Assembly: GCA_017394515.1 (NCBI GenBank)
Contig: JAFPXY010000041.1
Span: 1-64,000 of the forward strand
Direction of reading: 5' to 3'
DNA from: Bacillota bacterium
GTDB lineage: Bacteria; Bacillota; Clostridia; Peptostreptococcales; Anaerovoracaceae
DNA length: 64,000 nt
Shown here: piece after piece, positions 7,251-17,625 of the stretch
How positions within the stretch are numbered: the first letter of the stretch is position 1
How the letters are laid out: every line of letters begins with the position of its first letter
Made by a program: the position numbers and the translations under genes
Notes under the pieces: generated by a model
The model's database searches: none
Seen by the model: only the letters and a program-made list of their open reading frames with translations
Told to the model about the DNA's origin: nothing

Positions 7251-8438
7251 GTGAGGTTACTGAATTCTTTTAAAGAATGGCTTCAGAATATCTTCGGGTT
7301 TATGAAGGATCTTTATGATAAAGATGGCAATACATTCTTTATCGCAGCGATATTTATAATACTGATCCTGCTCATCCTGGTAATTGTTCTTGCCAGAAGG
7401 GCAGAGAACAGTGAGGATAAACCCAAGAAAAAAATCAAATACGATGATATCGATTTTTCCTTCCATGATGGCGATGAGCCGGCTAAGCATGATGTCAAGA
7501 AGGCTGAAGAACCAGAGACACCTAAAGAGGAGCCTAAGACCGAGTATGGCATCAAGGCAGGGGATGACAGGAATGTCTATTCCGGCAAGGAAGGTTTATC
7601 TCCTGAGATTGCTGAAGCACTCATGAAAGCTGCTCTCAAATCTACAGATGGTTTCGATGTACCTAACTGGATGTCCAAACAGACTTTGAGTCTGGATGAA
7701 ATGGAAGCCATCGACGCTCAGGAATGGGTAGATCAGCAGCTCGTTGAAAAGGAAGCTAAGGAGCACGATAGAAACGTTGAACGTGCCACTGTTGAGAAGA
7801 TAGCTGCCATCCTTGAGAAACTTGAACTTGAGGAAGAGGATCTTTTGAAAGAACCCGGCGAGAAGGCTGCAGAGACTCCTGAAATTAAGGAGAAGACGGT
7901 AGAGAAGGAGCCAGAACCGATCAAGGTGGTTCCTGAGGTGGTTCCTGAACCGGAACCGGCAGTTGAGCCTGAGCCAAAGAAGGAGCCTGAGCAGGTTCCC
8001 TATGAGACCGGTACATTAGCTAAGATCCTTAAGGAGGCTGAAGAACTTAAGGCTGAGGAATCCGCTGAGGCTTCTGAGGAAGAAGTTAAGGATCCCGGCT
8101 GGAATATCGCAGAGACTCTTGCCAGACTCGATGCTATGGAGAGAGAGAACGATGAAATGGCAAGGCAGCTGGATGGTTCTTTGAGAGATCTCGAAGAGGG
8201 AAGTGCTGTCGGACTGGACGAACAGGAAATTTCGGAACTGCGCAAAGCTGAGCCTGTATTAAAAGCACCGGAAATCAGCATAACAGATGAAGACGAGAGA
8301 GACTTCGTCAAATTCGACCGAAGCTTGCTCCTGAATGGAGAATATAATGTCAGAAGATTCGGACCGAATAACCGTGATACGAACCGTCAAGGACGTAAAT
8401 TTACAGAAGAGGAATTGATGGAAACTATCAGAGATTAG
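7251..8438 (+). CDS. Single-pass acidic membrane protein, unknown function
   Basis: A 395-residue protein with one membrane helix near the N-terminus (residues about 28-47, FFIAAIFIILILLILVIVLA) followed by a long, highly charged, Glu/Lys/Pro-rich region that is probably disordered and cytoplasmic. The C-terminal 60 residues are more conserved-looking (DERDFVKFDRSLLLNGEYN...EEELMETIRD). I do not recognise the family. GTG 7251 is chosen because AAGGAG lies nine bases before it, while the upstream ATG at 7246 meets a stop at once. It shares the single-helix, acidic design with the next gene, with which it is surely co-transcribed (30-base gap). Confidence 0.8.
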   Translation: MRLLNSFKEWLQNIFGFMKDLYDKDGNTFFIAAIFIILILLILVIVLARRAENSEDKPKKKIKYDDIDFSFHDGDEPAKHDVKKAEEPETPKEEPKTEYGIKAGDDRNVYSGKEGLSPEIAEALMKAALKSTDGFDVPNWMSKQTLSLDEMEAIDAQEWVDQQLVEKEAKEHDRNVERATVEKIAAILEKLELEEEDLLKEPGEKAAETPEIKEKTVEKEPEPIKVVPEVVPEPEPAVEPEPKKEPEQVPYETGTLAKILKEAEELKAEESAEASEEEVKDPGWNIAETLARLDAMERENDEMARQLDGSLRDLEEGSAVGLDEQEISELRKAEPVLKAPEISITDEDERDFVKFDRSLLLNGEYNVRRFGPNNRDTNRQGRKFTEEELMETIRD

Positions 8439-8468
8439 TAAACACGTTTAATAAACGGAGGAAATAAG

Positions 8469-11399
8469 ATGTTTTGCACTAAGTGTGGGAGAGAATTAAA
8501 ACCAAATGACAGATTCTGTGCTCATTGCGGTACGGAGGTCACGCAGCCTCAGGATGCACAGAATAAATATGACAATGTAGTTTTTAATCCGCCTTTCAGG
8601 ATGGAAGCCGAGAAGAAGACTGCTCAGATCCTCAAGAACAGAGAAGACTTCAGGGGCTTTAAGGAATTGGCTGAAGAAAACAACAAGAGGACGGTTAAAA
8701 CCAAAGCTAAGATGGACTGGAATCTGGATGGTTTCCCTGAAAGCCTTACCGCAAATAATGGTAAATCAGGTTTCGACTGGGGTTCAGTGGTAGAGAGAAG
8801 GAAATCCGGCCGTGCTTTAGGCTACGAAAAATTAGACCTTTCATCCACCATGGAACATAAGAAAGTGGATCCTGACAAGGCAGAGAAGGCCGCACCTCAG
8901 CCTAAGGAGGATAAATCATCTCTGGGACTTCCCCCGGAAGATGGCAGGATCATTTCTCTGGAAGAACTCGAGAAGGAATTATATGATCTTGAACAGGAAC
9001 TTAAAACTGACACCGCACGCACCGCAAAATATCAGCCTTTCAGAGATGATGATATAGATAACAGTGAAGAACTTGACGCCTACCTGGACGGCGTTCCCAA
9101 GACAAAGAAGACTCCCGCGAAGCCCGAGCCTAAGAAGGAAGAGCCTGTAAAGGAGCCTGTAATGAAATGGAACGTGGATGAACCTAAGACAGGCAAGGCA
9201 GCAGCTGCAGTTTCATCCATGGGTCTCGTTTGGGGCATCGATCCCAGCGAGTTAGCTGCTAAGAAGAAGGCAGCTAAGGCCCAAGAAAGGAAAATGGTCT
9301 GGGACCTACAACAGAAAGAAAAGGAAGAAAAGGCTAAAGCTGAGGCTGAAGCCAGAGCAAAGGCTGAGGCTGAGGAAGCTGCAAGACTTGAAGCGGAGAG
9401 AGCAGAAGCTGCAAGACTTGAAGCAGAGAGAGCAGAGGCTGCAAGACTCGAAGCAGAAAGAGCAGAAGCTGCAAGACTCGAAGCAGAGAGAGCAGAGGCT
9501 GCAAGACTCGAAGCAGAGAGAGCAGAAGCAGCTAGACTTGAAGCAGAGAGAGCAGAAGCTGCAAGACTTGAAGCAGAGAGAGCAGAAGCTGCTAGACTCG
9601 AAGCAGAGAGAGCAGAAGCTGCTAGACTCGAAGCAGAAAAAGCAATAGAAAATAAAGATACGATGGTTGCAGCAGCGGTATCCGCTGATGTAGCAGCAGA
9701 ATATAACGACCTCATTAAGAACGCTCCGTCAGAGAGCCTGGAGAGAACCAGGATCTTTGATCATGAAGCTATCAATGCAGGTGTTGAGGAGTTTGAGACT
9801 CCCGAGGAGACCGAGCAGGAGGCCGCCTTTCGAGAGGAGCTTTCTGAAGAGGTTCCCCTTCAGAAGGAAGAAGTAAGGAAGCCTTTATACCAGTCAGATT
9901 TCAAACATCCCTGGGAAGTAGCTGAAGAGCCGGCTCCTGAACTTGTACCTGAAGAGGTAGTTGAGCCTGAACTTACACCTGAAGCACCTGAGACAGTTGA
10001 GGAACCTGCAGTTGAACCTGAAGCTGAGGCTGAACCCGAGGTGGTTGCTGAACCTGAAGTTGAGACTGAGCCTGAAGTTGAAGCAGAACCCGAAGCTTTA
10101 GAAGAAGAACCAGTGGTTGAAGCAGAACCTGAGGCAGAGCCTGAGACAGAAGTTGAAGCTGAGCCTGAAACTGCTGAACCTGAGATTCAGGAAATCGCAG
10201 AAGAACTTCCTGAAGATGAAAACAGACCTAAGTTCTACACCTTCTCCAAGAAGAATGAAGCCTTCCAGGAACTCCTCATGAAGGAAAAAGCCAGACTGGA
10301 GAGCATGGGAGCTGAATATGTACCTCAGAACGAAGCGTCCAAGGTACAGGTTTCCCGCATAGTTGATAACACCACACCTGACCTGGCTTATGAAGAGAAT
10401 GGCCACTTCGTTGAAGGAATAGTTCAGCCAATCACAACCTTAAACGCTGACCTTTCCGGAGATCCCAAGCCGAACATCGGCAAGTTCCCTTACAGCTATG
10501 TAACCGACACCGATTGGCTTAGAGAGATGACCTCACAGAACGACCTGAGCTCCATCAACAAGACCAAACTCAGATATTCGGATCTTTTCCCGACTCCTGT
10601 AACAGAAGACAAGTTCGACGGAACCGGAGCTTTCAAGGAAAAGACTGAAGAGGAGAAGAAAGAGATCGCAGCGGATATCAACAAGATATTTGATGAGGAC
10701 GAACAGACAAAGCCCAAGAGCCATGTTGTGGGTAATACCATCATCATTCTGCTCATCCTGATCATTCTTTTCCAGGGTTCGATCCTTGGAGCTAAGCTCA
10801 TCGCTCCGGACAGCAAGTACGCTCATATAGCGGATGGAGTGATCGAGAAGGTACTTGATCTTTTCACCCACTCAGATAAGTCAACGACGCCTTCAAACAC
10901 AGATACAGATGCTGAACCTGCTGACGTTTCTGATGATACCGCAAAAGATTCCGATGCGGCATATTATCAGGGCATCATCAGCTCCAAGTCTCAGGACATA
11001 GCTGATATCGGTGAGATAATGTATAGTGAAGATCTTAATTATGCGAGCATAAGCGAACCTGCTTATGAAGAAGTAAGCGGCGCCGATGAATTCATCGACG
11101 AAGACTGGTATGAAGCTGAAGATGGAAGCAAGGTAACTTATGCTGAAGAGATCTACGGTTCCATACTGGATTACTATGCAGGCTGGTCTGAGAGCAACAC
11201 GGATGATACTCTTGTTGGAATCAACAGACTTGAACTGGGAGAGATCGTCAAGACCGAATCCGGTTATTACGCTCTCACCAGAGTCACATACCTTACAGAG
11301 GACGGCGAGCCGAAGACTGTAACACAGACCTGCTACCTGTCCGAAAAAGACCATACAATGTTCATTGAAGAAATCAAGGAGGAGACGATAAATGGATAA
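8469..11399 (+). CDS. Zinc-ribbon membrane protein with decapeptide repeats
   Basis: A 976-residue protein. Residues 1-25 form a zinc ribbon (CTKCGRELKPNDRFCAHCG). The middle is charged and low in complexity: nine copies of EAARLEAERA (residues about 303-392), predicted as a long single alpha helix or coiled coil, then a Glu/Pro-rich stretch of EPEVEAEPE type. A single membrane helix (VVGNTIIILLILIILFQGSILGAKLI, about residues 755-780) leads to a C-terminal domain of about 190 residues that should be outside the cell. I infer a cytoplasmic zinc ribbon and an exposed sensor or anchor domain. GGAGG precedes the ATG. The gene overlaps the UPF0182 gene by eight bases, so the two are translationally coupled. 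Confidence 0.85.
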   Translation: MFCTKCGRELKPNDRFCAHCGTEVTQPQDAQNKYDNVVFNPPFRMEAEKKTAQILKNREDFRGFKELAEENNKRTVKTKAKMDWNLDGFPESLTANNGKSGFDWGSVVERRKSGRALGYEKLDLSSTMEHKKVDPDKAEKAAPQPKEDKSSLGLPPEDGRIISLEELEKELYDLEQELKTDTARTAKYQPFRDDDIDNSEELDAYLDGVPKTKKTPAKPEPKKEEPVKEPVMKWNVDEPKTGKAAAAVSSMGLVWGIDPSELAAKKKAAKAQERKMVWDLQQKEKEEKAKAEAEARAKAEAEEAARLEAERAEAARLEAERAEAARLEAERAEAARLEAERAEAARLEAERAEAARLEAERAEAARLEAERAEAARLEAERAEAARLEAEKAIENKDTMVAAAVSADVAAEYNDLIKNAPSESLERTRIFDHEAINAGVEEFETPEETEQEAAFREELSEEVPLQKEEVRKPLYQSDFKHPWEVAEEPAPELVPEEVVEPELTPEAPETVEEPAVEPEAEAEPEVVAEPEVETEPEVEAEPEALEEEPVVEAEPEAEPETEVEAEPETAEPEIQEIAEELPEDENRPKFYTFSKKNEAFQELLMKEKARLESMGAEYVPQNEASKVQVSRIVDNTTPDLAYEENGHFVEGIVQPITTLNADLSGDPKPNIGKFPYSYVTDTDWLREMTSQNDLSSINKTKLRYSDLFPTPVTEDKFDGTGAFKEKTEEEKKEIAADINKIFDEDEQTKPKSHVVGNTIIILLILIILFQGSILGAKLIAPDSKYAHIADGVIEKVLDLFTHSDKSTTPSNTDTDAEPADVSDDTAKDSDAAYYQGIISSKSQDIADIGEIMYSEDLNYASISEPAYEEVSGADEFIDEDWYEAEDGSKVTYAEEIYGSILDYYAGWSESNTDDTLVGINRLELGEIVKTESGYYALTRVTYLTEDGEPKTVTQTCYLSEKDHTMFIEEIKEETING
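9375..9644 (+). repeat. Nine tandem 30-base coding repeats
   Basis: Nine in-frame units encode EAARLEAERA (the last ends EKA). Units differ mainly at synonymous sites (GCA/GCT, CTT/CTC, GAG/GAA), so the protein sequence is kept more strictly than the DNA. The copy number could vary by slippage. Confidence 0.9.
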
Positions 11400-14283
11400 T
11401 AGCGCTTCACGCAAATTTGAAAGAAAATTACTCATTATCGTTGCTATCGTTGTAGTTATCGGTGCTTTATTCCTCTCCCTTATCAATTTTATCGCCAATA
11501 TTCTTTGGTTCAGGGAGATGGGATATCTGGATGTTTTCTTTAAACAGCTGGTAACTCAACTCACTGTCGGCATACCGACCTTCGTCGTTGTGAGTGTGCT
11601 GGTACATTTATACCTGACACATCTCAGAAAGAGCTATTTCAAGAAAATAGCTTCCGGCGAAGCTACGGACATGAAAAACCTTAAGCGAATAACATGGATC
11701 CTTTCTCTGTTATTTGCTGCCGGCGCAACGTTTTTTGCTGTTACTACCTTATGGTTTGAAATATTGAAGTTTGCCAACAGCACCGGATTCAACATCCAGG
11801 ATCCGCTGTTCCATCTGGATATTTCCTTCTATCTTTTCAAACTTGAGTTCCTGACACAGCTCAACGAACTCCTTATCGGAGTTATCATAGGATTTGTAGT
11901 GCTCACCATAGTCTACTATATTATACTGATGACCGTGCGCACACCTGATATCTTTGAAGAGGTACCGCCCGAGCAGGAGCAGACATATTATCAGCAGAGC
12001 GAAGAGGGAAGATACACCGGTTCTTCCAATCCCTTCGAAAATGCTGCTAAGGGCGCAGATGATATTTTCTCCAAGATCGGCATCAAGATTCCTAAGAGAG
12101 ATCCCAAGCCTAAGAAGCAGCTGGATGATAACAACTTCAAGCAGCTGATGCAGATCGCATCAGGCAAGATCGCAGGTTTAGGCTGCATCTTCTTTATCAT
12201 GCTGGCTCTGGACTTCTTCCTTAAGCAGTTCGATCTCCTGCATGAACATACAGGAGCTGTTTACGGCGCAGGATTCACGGATGTAAACGTGACACTTTGG
12301 ATGTTCAGAATACTCTGTGCATTGTCACTTGTATCCGCTGTACTCTTCGTGGTATTTATCGCAAAAAAGAACTACAAGAAGATCCTTACCGTTCCTGTGA
12401 TCATGATCCTCATCGGAGTTATCGGATCCGGCGGAGCTCTTCTGGTACAGAACTTTATCGTTTCACCTGACGAACTTCAGAAGGAGACTCCTTATCTCCT
12501 CAACAACATTGAATACACTCAATATGCTTATGGCCTCGATGATGTAAACATCAAGAGTTTCGCTGCGGATAACAAGCTTACTGCTGAAGATATCGCCGCC
12601 AACATGGAGACTATCACCAATATCCGTATCAACGACTTCGAGCCCGCTGAGCAGTTCTATAACCAGACTCAGTCCATCCGTCAGTACTACACCTTCAACG
12701 ACGTAGATAATGACAGATACTGGGTAAACGGCGAGTATACACAGACCTTCCTGACAGCTCGTGAGATTGATGAAAACAAGATCTCCGATACATGGCTGAA
12801 CAGACACTTGAAGTACACTCACGGCTACGGCGTAGCAATGTCCCGTGTAGATAAGGTAACATCTTCAGGACAGCCTGACGTACTCGTAGGAAACATTCCT
12901 CCTGAGTCCGCGGTAGATGAGATAGATATCAAGCGTCCTGAGATCTACTTTGGAGAACTTGCCAACGAATACGTTGTAGTTGGCACCAAGGAAAAGGAAT
13001 TCGACTATCCTAACGGCGATTCCAACTCATACACCATGTATGAAGGTGATGCAGGTATCAAGATGAACCTCTTCAACCGTCTCGTATTCGCCATTAGAGA
13101 GGGCAGCTTCAAGCTTCTGGTATCTTCCAATATCAATGGAAACTCCAAGATCATCATCAACAGAAACGTTGTGGAGAGGGTCCAGACCATCATGCCTTAT
13201 CTCAGCTACGAGAACGATCCTTACATGGTAACTGTTGATGGCAAGCTCTACTGGATAATCGATGCTTACACGGTATCCAACCTTTATCCTTACTCCGAGC
13301 CTTACAGCGAGGAGAGCAGCGTTAACTACATCAGAAACTCTGTAAAGGTAGTTATCGATGCATATAACGGAAATACCGACTATTATGTAATAGACGAAAC
13401 AGATCCCATCGCTCAGACCTATGCTAAGATCTATCCTACACTCTTCAAGAGTCTGGATAAGATGCCTGAATCTCTCAGAGCGCATCTGAGATATGCCAAC
13501 ACGCTTTTCAGCATCCAGGCGGCAGTATACGGCAAATATCACATGGAAGACGTAAACGTATTCTATCAGTCTGAGGACCTTTGGGATATCGCAAACGAGA
13601 TCTACGGAACCGAGAAGCAGCAGATCATTCCTAACTACTATATCGCTAAGCTTCCCGGAGAAAAGCAGGCAGAGTTCTTCAACTCCGTTCCTTTCACACC
13701 GAGATCAAAGCAGAACATGACCGGTCTTCTGATCGCCAGAAACGATGGCGAGAATTACGGCGAACTGGTTCTCTATCAGTTCCCTAAGTCAAAGACCGTT
13801 TATGGTCCTGAGCAGATAGAAGCTCAGATCGACCAGAATACCGAGATCTCCAAAGACTTTACTCTTTGGGCATCAAACGGCACAACCTACAGAAGAGGAA
13901 ATCTCTTCGTAATTCCTATCAATACTTCGGTGCTCTATGTAGAGCCGGTATACCTGGAAGCTCAGAACTCATCCATACCTGAAGTAAAGAGGATCATCAT
14001 GGTCTACAAGGATCAGATCGCTTACGGTGAGACTCTGGCAGATTGTATCATCGACCTTTTCGGATATGATATCAATGAAGAGTCCAAGGTTGATCCCGGT
14101 CAGGACAGCATCATAGATGATGATACTCAGGAAGAATCCGAAGAGATGACACAGAGTGAACTTATCGCAAAGGCACAGGAAGCCTTTGAAAAGGCTCAGG
14201 AAGCTCAGAAAGAGGGCAACTGGGCAGCTTACGGCAAGTACCTTGATCAGCTCGAAGAATACCTCAATAAACTTGCAGGCTGA
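11392..14283 (+). CDS. UPF0182 family membrane protein
   Basis: A 963-residue protein of the UPF0182 (COG1615) family, normal in length for it. The N-terminal third has seven or so membrane helices (first at residues 13-35), with the family signature WFREMGYLDVFFKQL; the rest is a large domain with QFYNQTQSIRQYYTFNDVDNDRYWVNG and TPYLLNNIEYTQYAYGL, which should lie outside. The C-terminus ends in a short coiled coil (QEAFEKAQEAQKEGNW..YLDQLEEYLNKL). The family is widespread in Clostridia and Actinobacteria but has no established biochemical role. AAGGAGGAGACGATAA precedes ATG 11392; the start overlaps the preceding stop. Confidence 0.93.
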   Translation: MDNSASRKFERKLLIIVAIVVVIGALFLSLINFIANILWFREMGYLDVFFKQLVTQLTVGIPTFVVVSVLVHLYLTHLRKSYFKKIASGEATDMKNLKRITWILSLLFAAGATFFAVTTLWFEILKFANSTGFNIQDPLFHLDISFYLFKLEFLTQLNELLIGVIIGFVVLTIVYYIILMTVRTPDIFEEVPPEQEQTYYQQSEEGRYTGSSNPFENAAKGADDIFSKIGIKIPKRDPKPKKQLDDNNFKQLMQIASGKIAGLGCIFFIMLALDFFLKQFDLLHEHTGAVYGAGFTDVNVTLWMFRILCALSLVSAVLFVVFIAKKNYKKILTVPVIMILIGVIGSGGALLVQNFIVSPDELQKETPYLLNNIEYTQYAYGLDDVNIKSFAADNKLTAEDIAANMETITNIRINDFEPAEQFYNQTQSIRQYYTFNDVDNDRYWVNGEYTQTFLTAREIDENKISDTWLNRHLKYTHGYGVAMSRVDKVTSSGQPDVLVGNIPPESAVDEIDIKRPEIYFGELANEYVVVGTKEKEFDYPNGDSNSYTMYEGDAGIKMNLFNRLVFAIREGSFKLLVSSNINGNSKIIINRNVVERVQTIMPYLSYENDPYMVTVDGKLYWIIDAYTVSNLYPYSEPYSEESSVNYIRNSVKVVIDAYNGNTDYYVIDETDPIAQTYAKIYPTLFKSLDKMPESLRAHLRYANTLFSIQAAVYGKYHMEDVNVFYQSEDLWDIANEIYGTEKQQIIPNYYIAKLPGEKQAEFFNSVPFTPRSKQNMTGLLIARNDGENYGELVLYQFPKSKTVYGPEQIEAQIDQNTEISKDFTLWASNGTTYRRGNLFVIPINTSVLYVEPVYLEAQNSSIPEVKRIIMVYKDQIAYGETLADCIIDLFGYDINEESKVDPGQDSIIDDDTQEESEEMTQSELIAKAQEAFEKAQEAQKEGNWAAYGKYLDQLEEYLNKLAG

Positions 14284-14320
14284 TCGTACAAAATTACTAG
14301 TTAAAGACGGAGGTAATATA

Positions 14321-16237
14321 ATGCTGGAACTGAGAACAGACAAAATGCTGTTTAACATTCCTTATGATAAACACGATAACGAATCCATCATGGAGATACT
14401 CAAGGCGCATCCTGAAGTGCACTTCGTATCTTTTGCGGGTGTAGATATCGGAGGAAATGATACAGACGAAAGAATACCGATCAACTTATTTTTGGACGAC
14501 CTTTCCGAAATGCTCGTTCACGGTGTACAGACTGACGGTTCCAGCGTTAACCTTCCTAAGATAGCGGATCTGAACAATGCTAAGGTGGATATGATCCCGG
14601 ATATGGATGTTAACTGGTATGTGGACTATAATTTCAACAATGTCGACGTGTTCACAGGGCTTCCGGTGGGAACCCTCAGGATCCCCAGTATCCTGGTACA
14701 TAACGAGAAGCGCCCCGTGGGTGCCAGAGCCATCCTGAAGGATTCGCTTATAAAGTTCAAGGCGGATATTTTGGAAGAGATCAAAAAACATCCTTACGTC
14801 ATTGAACACATCGGCGGTATCGATAGCGTCGATGATATCGAGGAGATACTGCTCACCAGTGCCACTGAGCTGGAGTTTTGGGTAAGGACTCCTGATGATA
14901 AGGCTGACAGAGAGGAACTTTCCACTTCCCAGGAACTTAAGGAACAGTATTGGAAGAGGACCTATGGACCTGTAAGAACTGCTCTTGAAAAGACCATCGA
15001 GATCCTTGACTGCTACGGTATCGGCATGGAAATGGGCCATAAGGAGGTAGGCGGAGTCAAGTCAAAGCTTACTTCAACGGGCCGCATGGACCATATCATG
15101 GAGCAGCTGGAGATCGACTGGAAGTATTCCTCACCCATGCAGGCTGCGGACAATGAGAAGCTTGTAAAGTACATCGTAAGAGATGTGTTCAACGAGTTCG
15201 GATTGAACACCACATTCAAGGCAAAGCCTGTGGAGGGTGTAGCCGGATCCGGTGAGCACACACATCTGGGTGTCTGCGCCAGACTGAAGGACGGAAAGAT
15301 CATCAATCTCTTCAATCCCAAGGATATGACCGAGGACTTCATGAGCCCCATAGGTTACGGAGCTCTCATGGGTATCCTTAAGAACTATGAAGCCATGAAT
15401 CCCTTCATTAGTTCATCCACCAACTCATTCAAGAGACTTAAACCCGGCTATGAAGCGCCGATCTGTATTGTAACTTCTTTGGGAATCAGCCCTAAGGAAC
15501 CTTCAAGAAATAGGACAATCCTTATCGGACTCGTAAGGGATACGAACAATCCCAAGGCTACCAGATTTGAGCTGAGATCACCTAACCCCAAGAGCAACAC
15601 CTATCTGGTGCTTGCCACGGGCTATATGGCCATGCTGAACGGCATCAAGGCAGCTCTGGAAGTTGAGAAGACGCCTAAGGAACTGGAAGCTTCCATCTCC
15701 AAGAAATCCGGAGAAGAAGATTTCTATCTGGAGAAGGAGAGGGAATATCGTTCCGAAAAGAATGTCTTTGAGGATTACACGGAAGAGGAAAGAGCTCAGC
15801 TCTTCGGAATTCCTCCCAGAACGGTCTGGGAAAACCTTAAGAACTTCGATCTGTATCCTGAGAAGGTGGCTGCTGTCACCGATGGAATCATGGACGAGCA
15901 GAAACTGGATTCTTACAGGACATATATCTTGAACGAGTGGGCAACTGAATATCATTTCAGAAATATACCCAACGCCATGGATGATGTTAAGGACTGTGCA
16001 AAGGTTCATGGAACAGATGCTACGGACTTCGACGAGGCTTCCTGGTATGAGATAAACACCATGAGATATACCATCGCCAAGGATTCCATGAGGGATAAGA
16101 GTTTGCTCACCAGAGCCAGAGAAGCACTGGACGCCAAGGATTATGATCTGGCATCTGAACTCCAGATCGAGATCCAGACCAGGGTGGAAGAACTTAAGAA
16201 AAAATACTCAGCTTACAAACGCAACCTGTTCCTGTAA
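14321..16237 (+). CDS. Glutamine synthetase, long divergent type
   Basis: A 638-residue glutamine synthetase that should join ammonia to glutamate with ATP in the cytosol. Family blocks are visible: QTDGSSVNLPKIADLNNAKVDMIPD (N-terminal beta-grasp strand), SATELEFWV (metal ligand Glu), GSGEHTHLGVC (ATP/glutamate site), NSFKRLKPGYEAP (the usual N-SYKRLVPGYEAP) and RFELRSPNPKSNTYL (the usual R-E-R-PD--NPYL). It is about 200 residues longer than GSI, with extra helical sequence at the C-terminus. ATG 14321 follows GACGGAGGTAATATA; an open frame further upstream only re-reads the end of the UPF0182 gene. It sits 37 bases after that gene. Confidence 0.88.
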   Translation: MLELRTDKMLFNIPYDKHDNESIMEILKAHPEVHFVSFAGVDIGGNDTDERIPINLFLDDLSEMLVHGVQTDGSSVNLPKIADLNNAKVDMIPDMDVNWYVDYNFNNVDVFTGLPVGTLRIPSILVHNEKRPVGARAILKDSLIKFKADILEEIKKHPYVIEHIGGIDSVDDIEEILLTSATELEFWVRTPDDKADREELSTSQELKEQYWKRTYGPVRTALEKTIEILDCYGIGMEMGHKEVGGVKSKLTSTGRMDHIMEQLEIDWKYSSPMQAADNEKLVKYIVRDVFNEFGLNTTFKAKPVEGVAGSGEHTHLGVCARLKDGKIINLFNPKDMTEDFMSPIGYGALMGILKNYEAMNPFISSSTNSFKRLKPGYEAPICIVTSLGISPKEPSRNRTILIGLVRDTNNPKATRFELRSPNPKSNTYLVLATGYMAMLNGIKAALEVEKTPKELEASISKKSGEEDFYLEKEREYRSEKNVFEDYTEEERAQLFGIPPRTVWENLKNFDLYPEKVAAVTDGIMDEQKLDSYRTYILNEWATEYHFRNIPNAMDDVKDCAKVHGTDATDFDEASWYEINTMRYTIAKDSMRDKSLLTRAREALDAKDYDLASELQIEIQTRVEELKKKYSAYKRNLFL

Positions 16238-16294
16238 ATATTTAAAGGTACAGGACGTTGATCGTACATATTATATGAAAGAAGGAAATAGTTA

Positions 16295-17581
16295 ATGTTA
16301 GATATCAAGAGGATAAGAGAAGACTACGAAGGCTGCAAAGCCGGAGTTGAGAGAAGGACCAAGGGAAGCTTTGGCATCGAAAACGCATTGCCTTTAGACG
16401 ATAAGAGAAGAGCATTGCTGGGTGAAGTTGAAGCCATGAAAAACAAACAGAACGTGGTTTCCAAGCAGATCCCCAAGATGAAAAAGGCGGGAGAGGACAC
16501 TTCAGCCATCATGGCTGAGATGAAGGAACTCTCCATGAAGATCAAAGAACTGGACCAGCAGGTATCACAGGTTGAAGCCGATATCAGAGAATGCCTTCTC
16601 AACATCCCTAACATCCCCGCTGACTTCGTTCAGACCGGAGAAGATGACAGGGATAACGTAGAAATAAGAAAGTTCATGGAACCCACAGCCTTTGATTTTG
16701 AACCTAAGGCACACTGGGACATCGGAGCTGATCTCAACATCCTCGACTGGGAAAGAGCAGGCAAGATCGCAGGCACAAGATTCACCATCTACAAGGGACT
16801 TGGCGCCAGACTTGAGAGAGCTGTCATGAACTTCATGCTTGATCTCCACACCATAGATCAGGATTACATGGAGATCCTTCCTCCCTTCATGGTAAATCGT
16901 ACAGCCATGACCGGCACAGGACAGCTTCCTAAATTTGAAGAGGATATGTTCTATATCCCTCAGAAGGACTTTTTCCTGATCCCTACTGCTGAGGTACCTG
17001 TTACCAACATGCTCGGCCAGGAGATCATTCCTGAAGAGGCTCTGCCCATCCATTATACAGCATATACTCCTTGCTTCAGAGCTGAGGCAGGTTCTGCAGG
17101 AAGAGACACCAGAGGCCTTATCAGACAGCACCAGTTCAACAAGGTCGAGCTCGTTAAGTTCACAAGACCCGAGGATTCTTGGGATGAACTTGAAGCTTTG
17201 ACAGCTGATGCGGAAGCAGTACTTAAGACCCTGGAGATCCCTTACAGAGTTGTAAGGCTGTCCACAGGAGATCTGGGATTCTCCTCAGCCTGCACCTATG
17301 ATATCGAAGTCTGGATGCCTTCCTACGGCAGATACGTTGAGATCTCATCCTGCTCCAACTTCCTTGACTTCCAGGCAAGACGTGCCAACATCAGATTCAG
17401 AAGAACTGAAGGCGGCAAGCCTGAATTCGTACACACCCTTAACGGTTCCGGCCTGGCAGTTGGAAGAACTACCGCAGCCATTCTGGAAAACTATCAGATG
17501 GCAGACGGCAGCGTAAGAGTTCCTGAAGCACTTAAGAAATATATGGGTGTAGATGTGATCGCAAAAAACGAACGTTATTGA
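16295..17581 (+). CDS. serS: Serine--tRNA ligase
   Basis: A 428-residue class II synthetase that charges tRNA-Ser. The N-terminal arm is the expected long antiparallel coiled coil (residues about 30-105), followed by the catalytic core with motif 2 ([22 protein letters not shown]) and motif 3 ([19 protein letters not shown]), and the [10 protein letters not shown] segment of the active site. Length is normal. AAGAAGGAAATAGTT precedes the ATG. No T-box leader fits in the 57-base gap before it. Confidence 0.97.
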   Translation: MLDIKRIREDYEGCKAGVERRTKGSFGIENALPLDDKRRALLGEVEAMKNKQNVVSKQIPKMKKAGEDTSAIMAEMKELSMKIKELDQQVSQVEADIRECLLNIPNIPADFVQTGEDDRDNVEIRKFMEPTAFDFEPKAHWDIGADLNILDWERAGKIAGTRFTIYKGLGARLERAVMNFMLDLHTIDQDYMEILPPFMVNRTAMTGTGQLPKFEEDMFYIPQKDFFLIPTAEVPVTNMLGQEIIPEEALPIHYTAYTPCFRAEAGSAGRDTRGLIRQHQFNKVELVKFTRPEDSWDELEALTADAEAVLKTLEIPYRVVRLSTGDLGFSSACTYDIEVWMPSYGRYVEISSCSNFLDFQARRANIRFRRTEGGKPEFVHTLNGSGLAVGRTTAAILENYQMADGSVRVPEALKKYMGVDVIAKNERY

Positions 17582-17625
17582 TCAAAATTTAAATCGACAT
17601 AAATGTTTTAACAGGAGGAAAAAAG

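Noticed and set aside
9080..9715. Minus-strand frame opposite the decapeptide repeats
   Set aside because: A Ser/Ala-rich shadow caused by the repeat; the plus-strand frame has the zinc ribbon, ribosome site and operon context.
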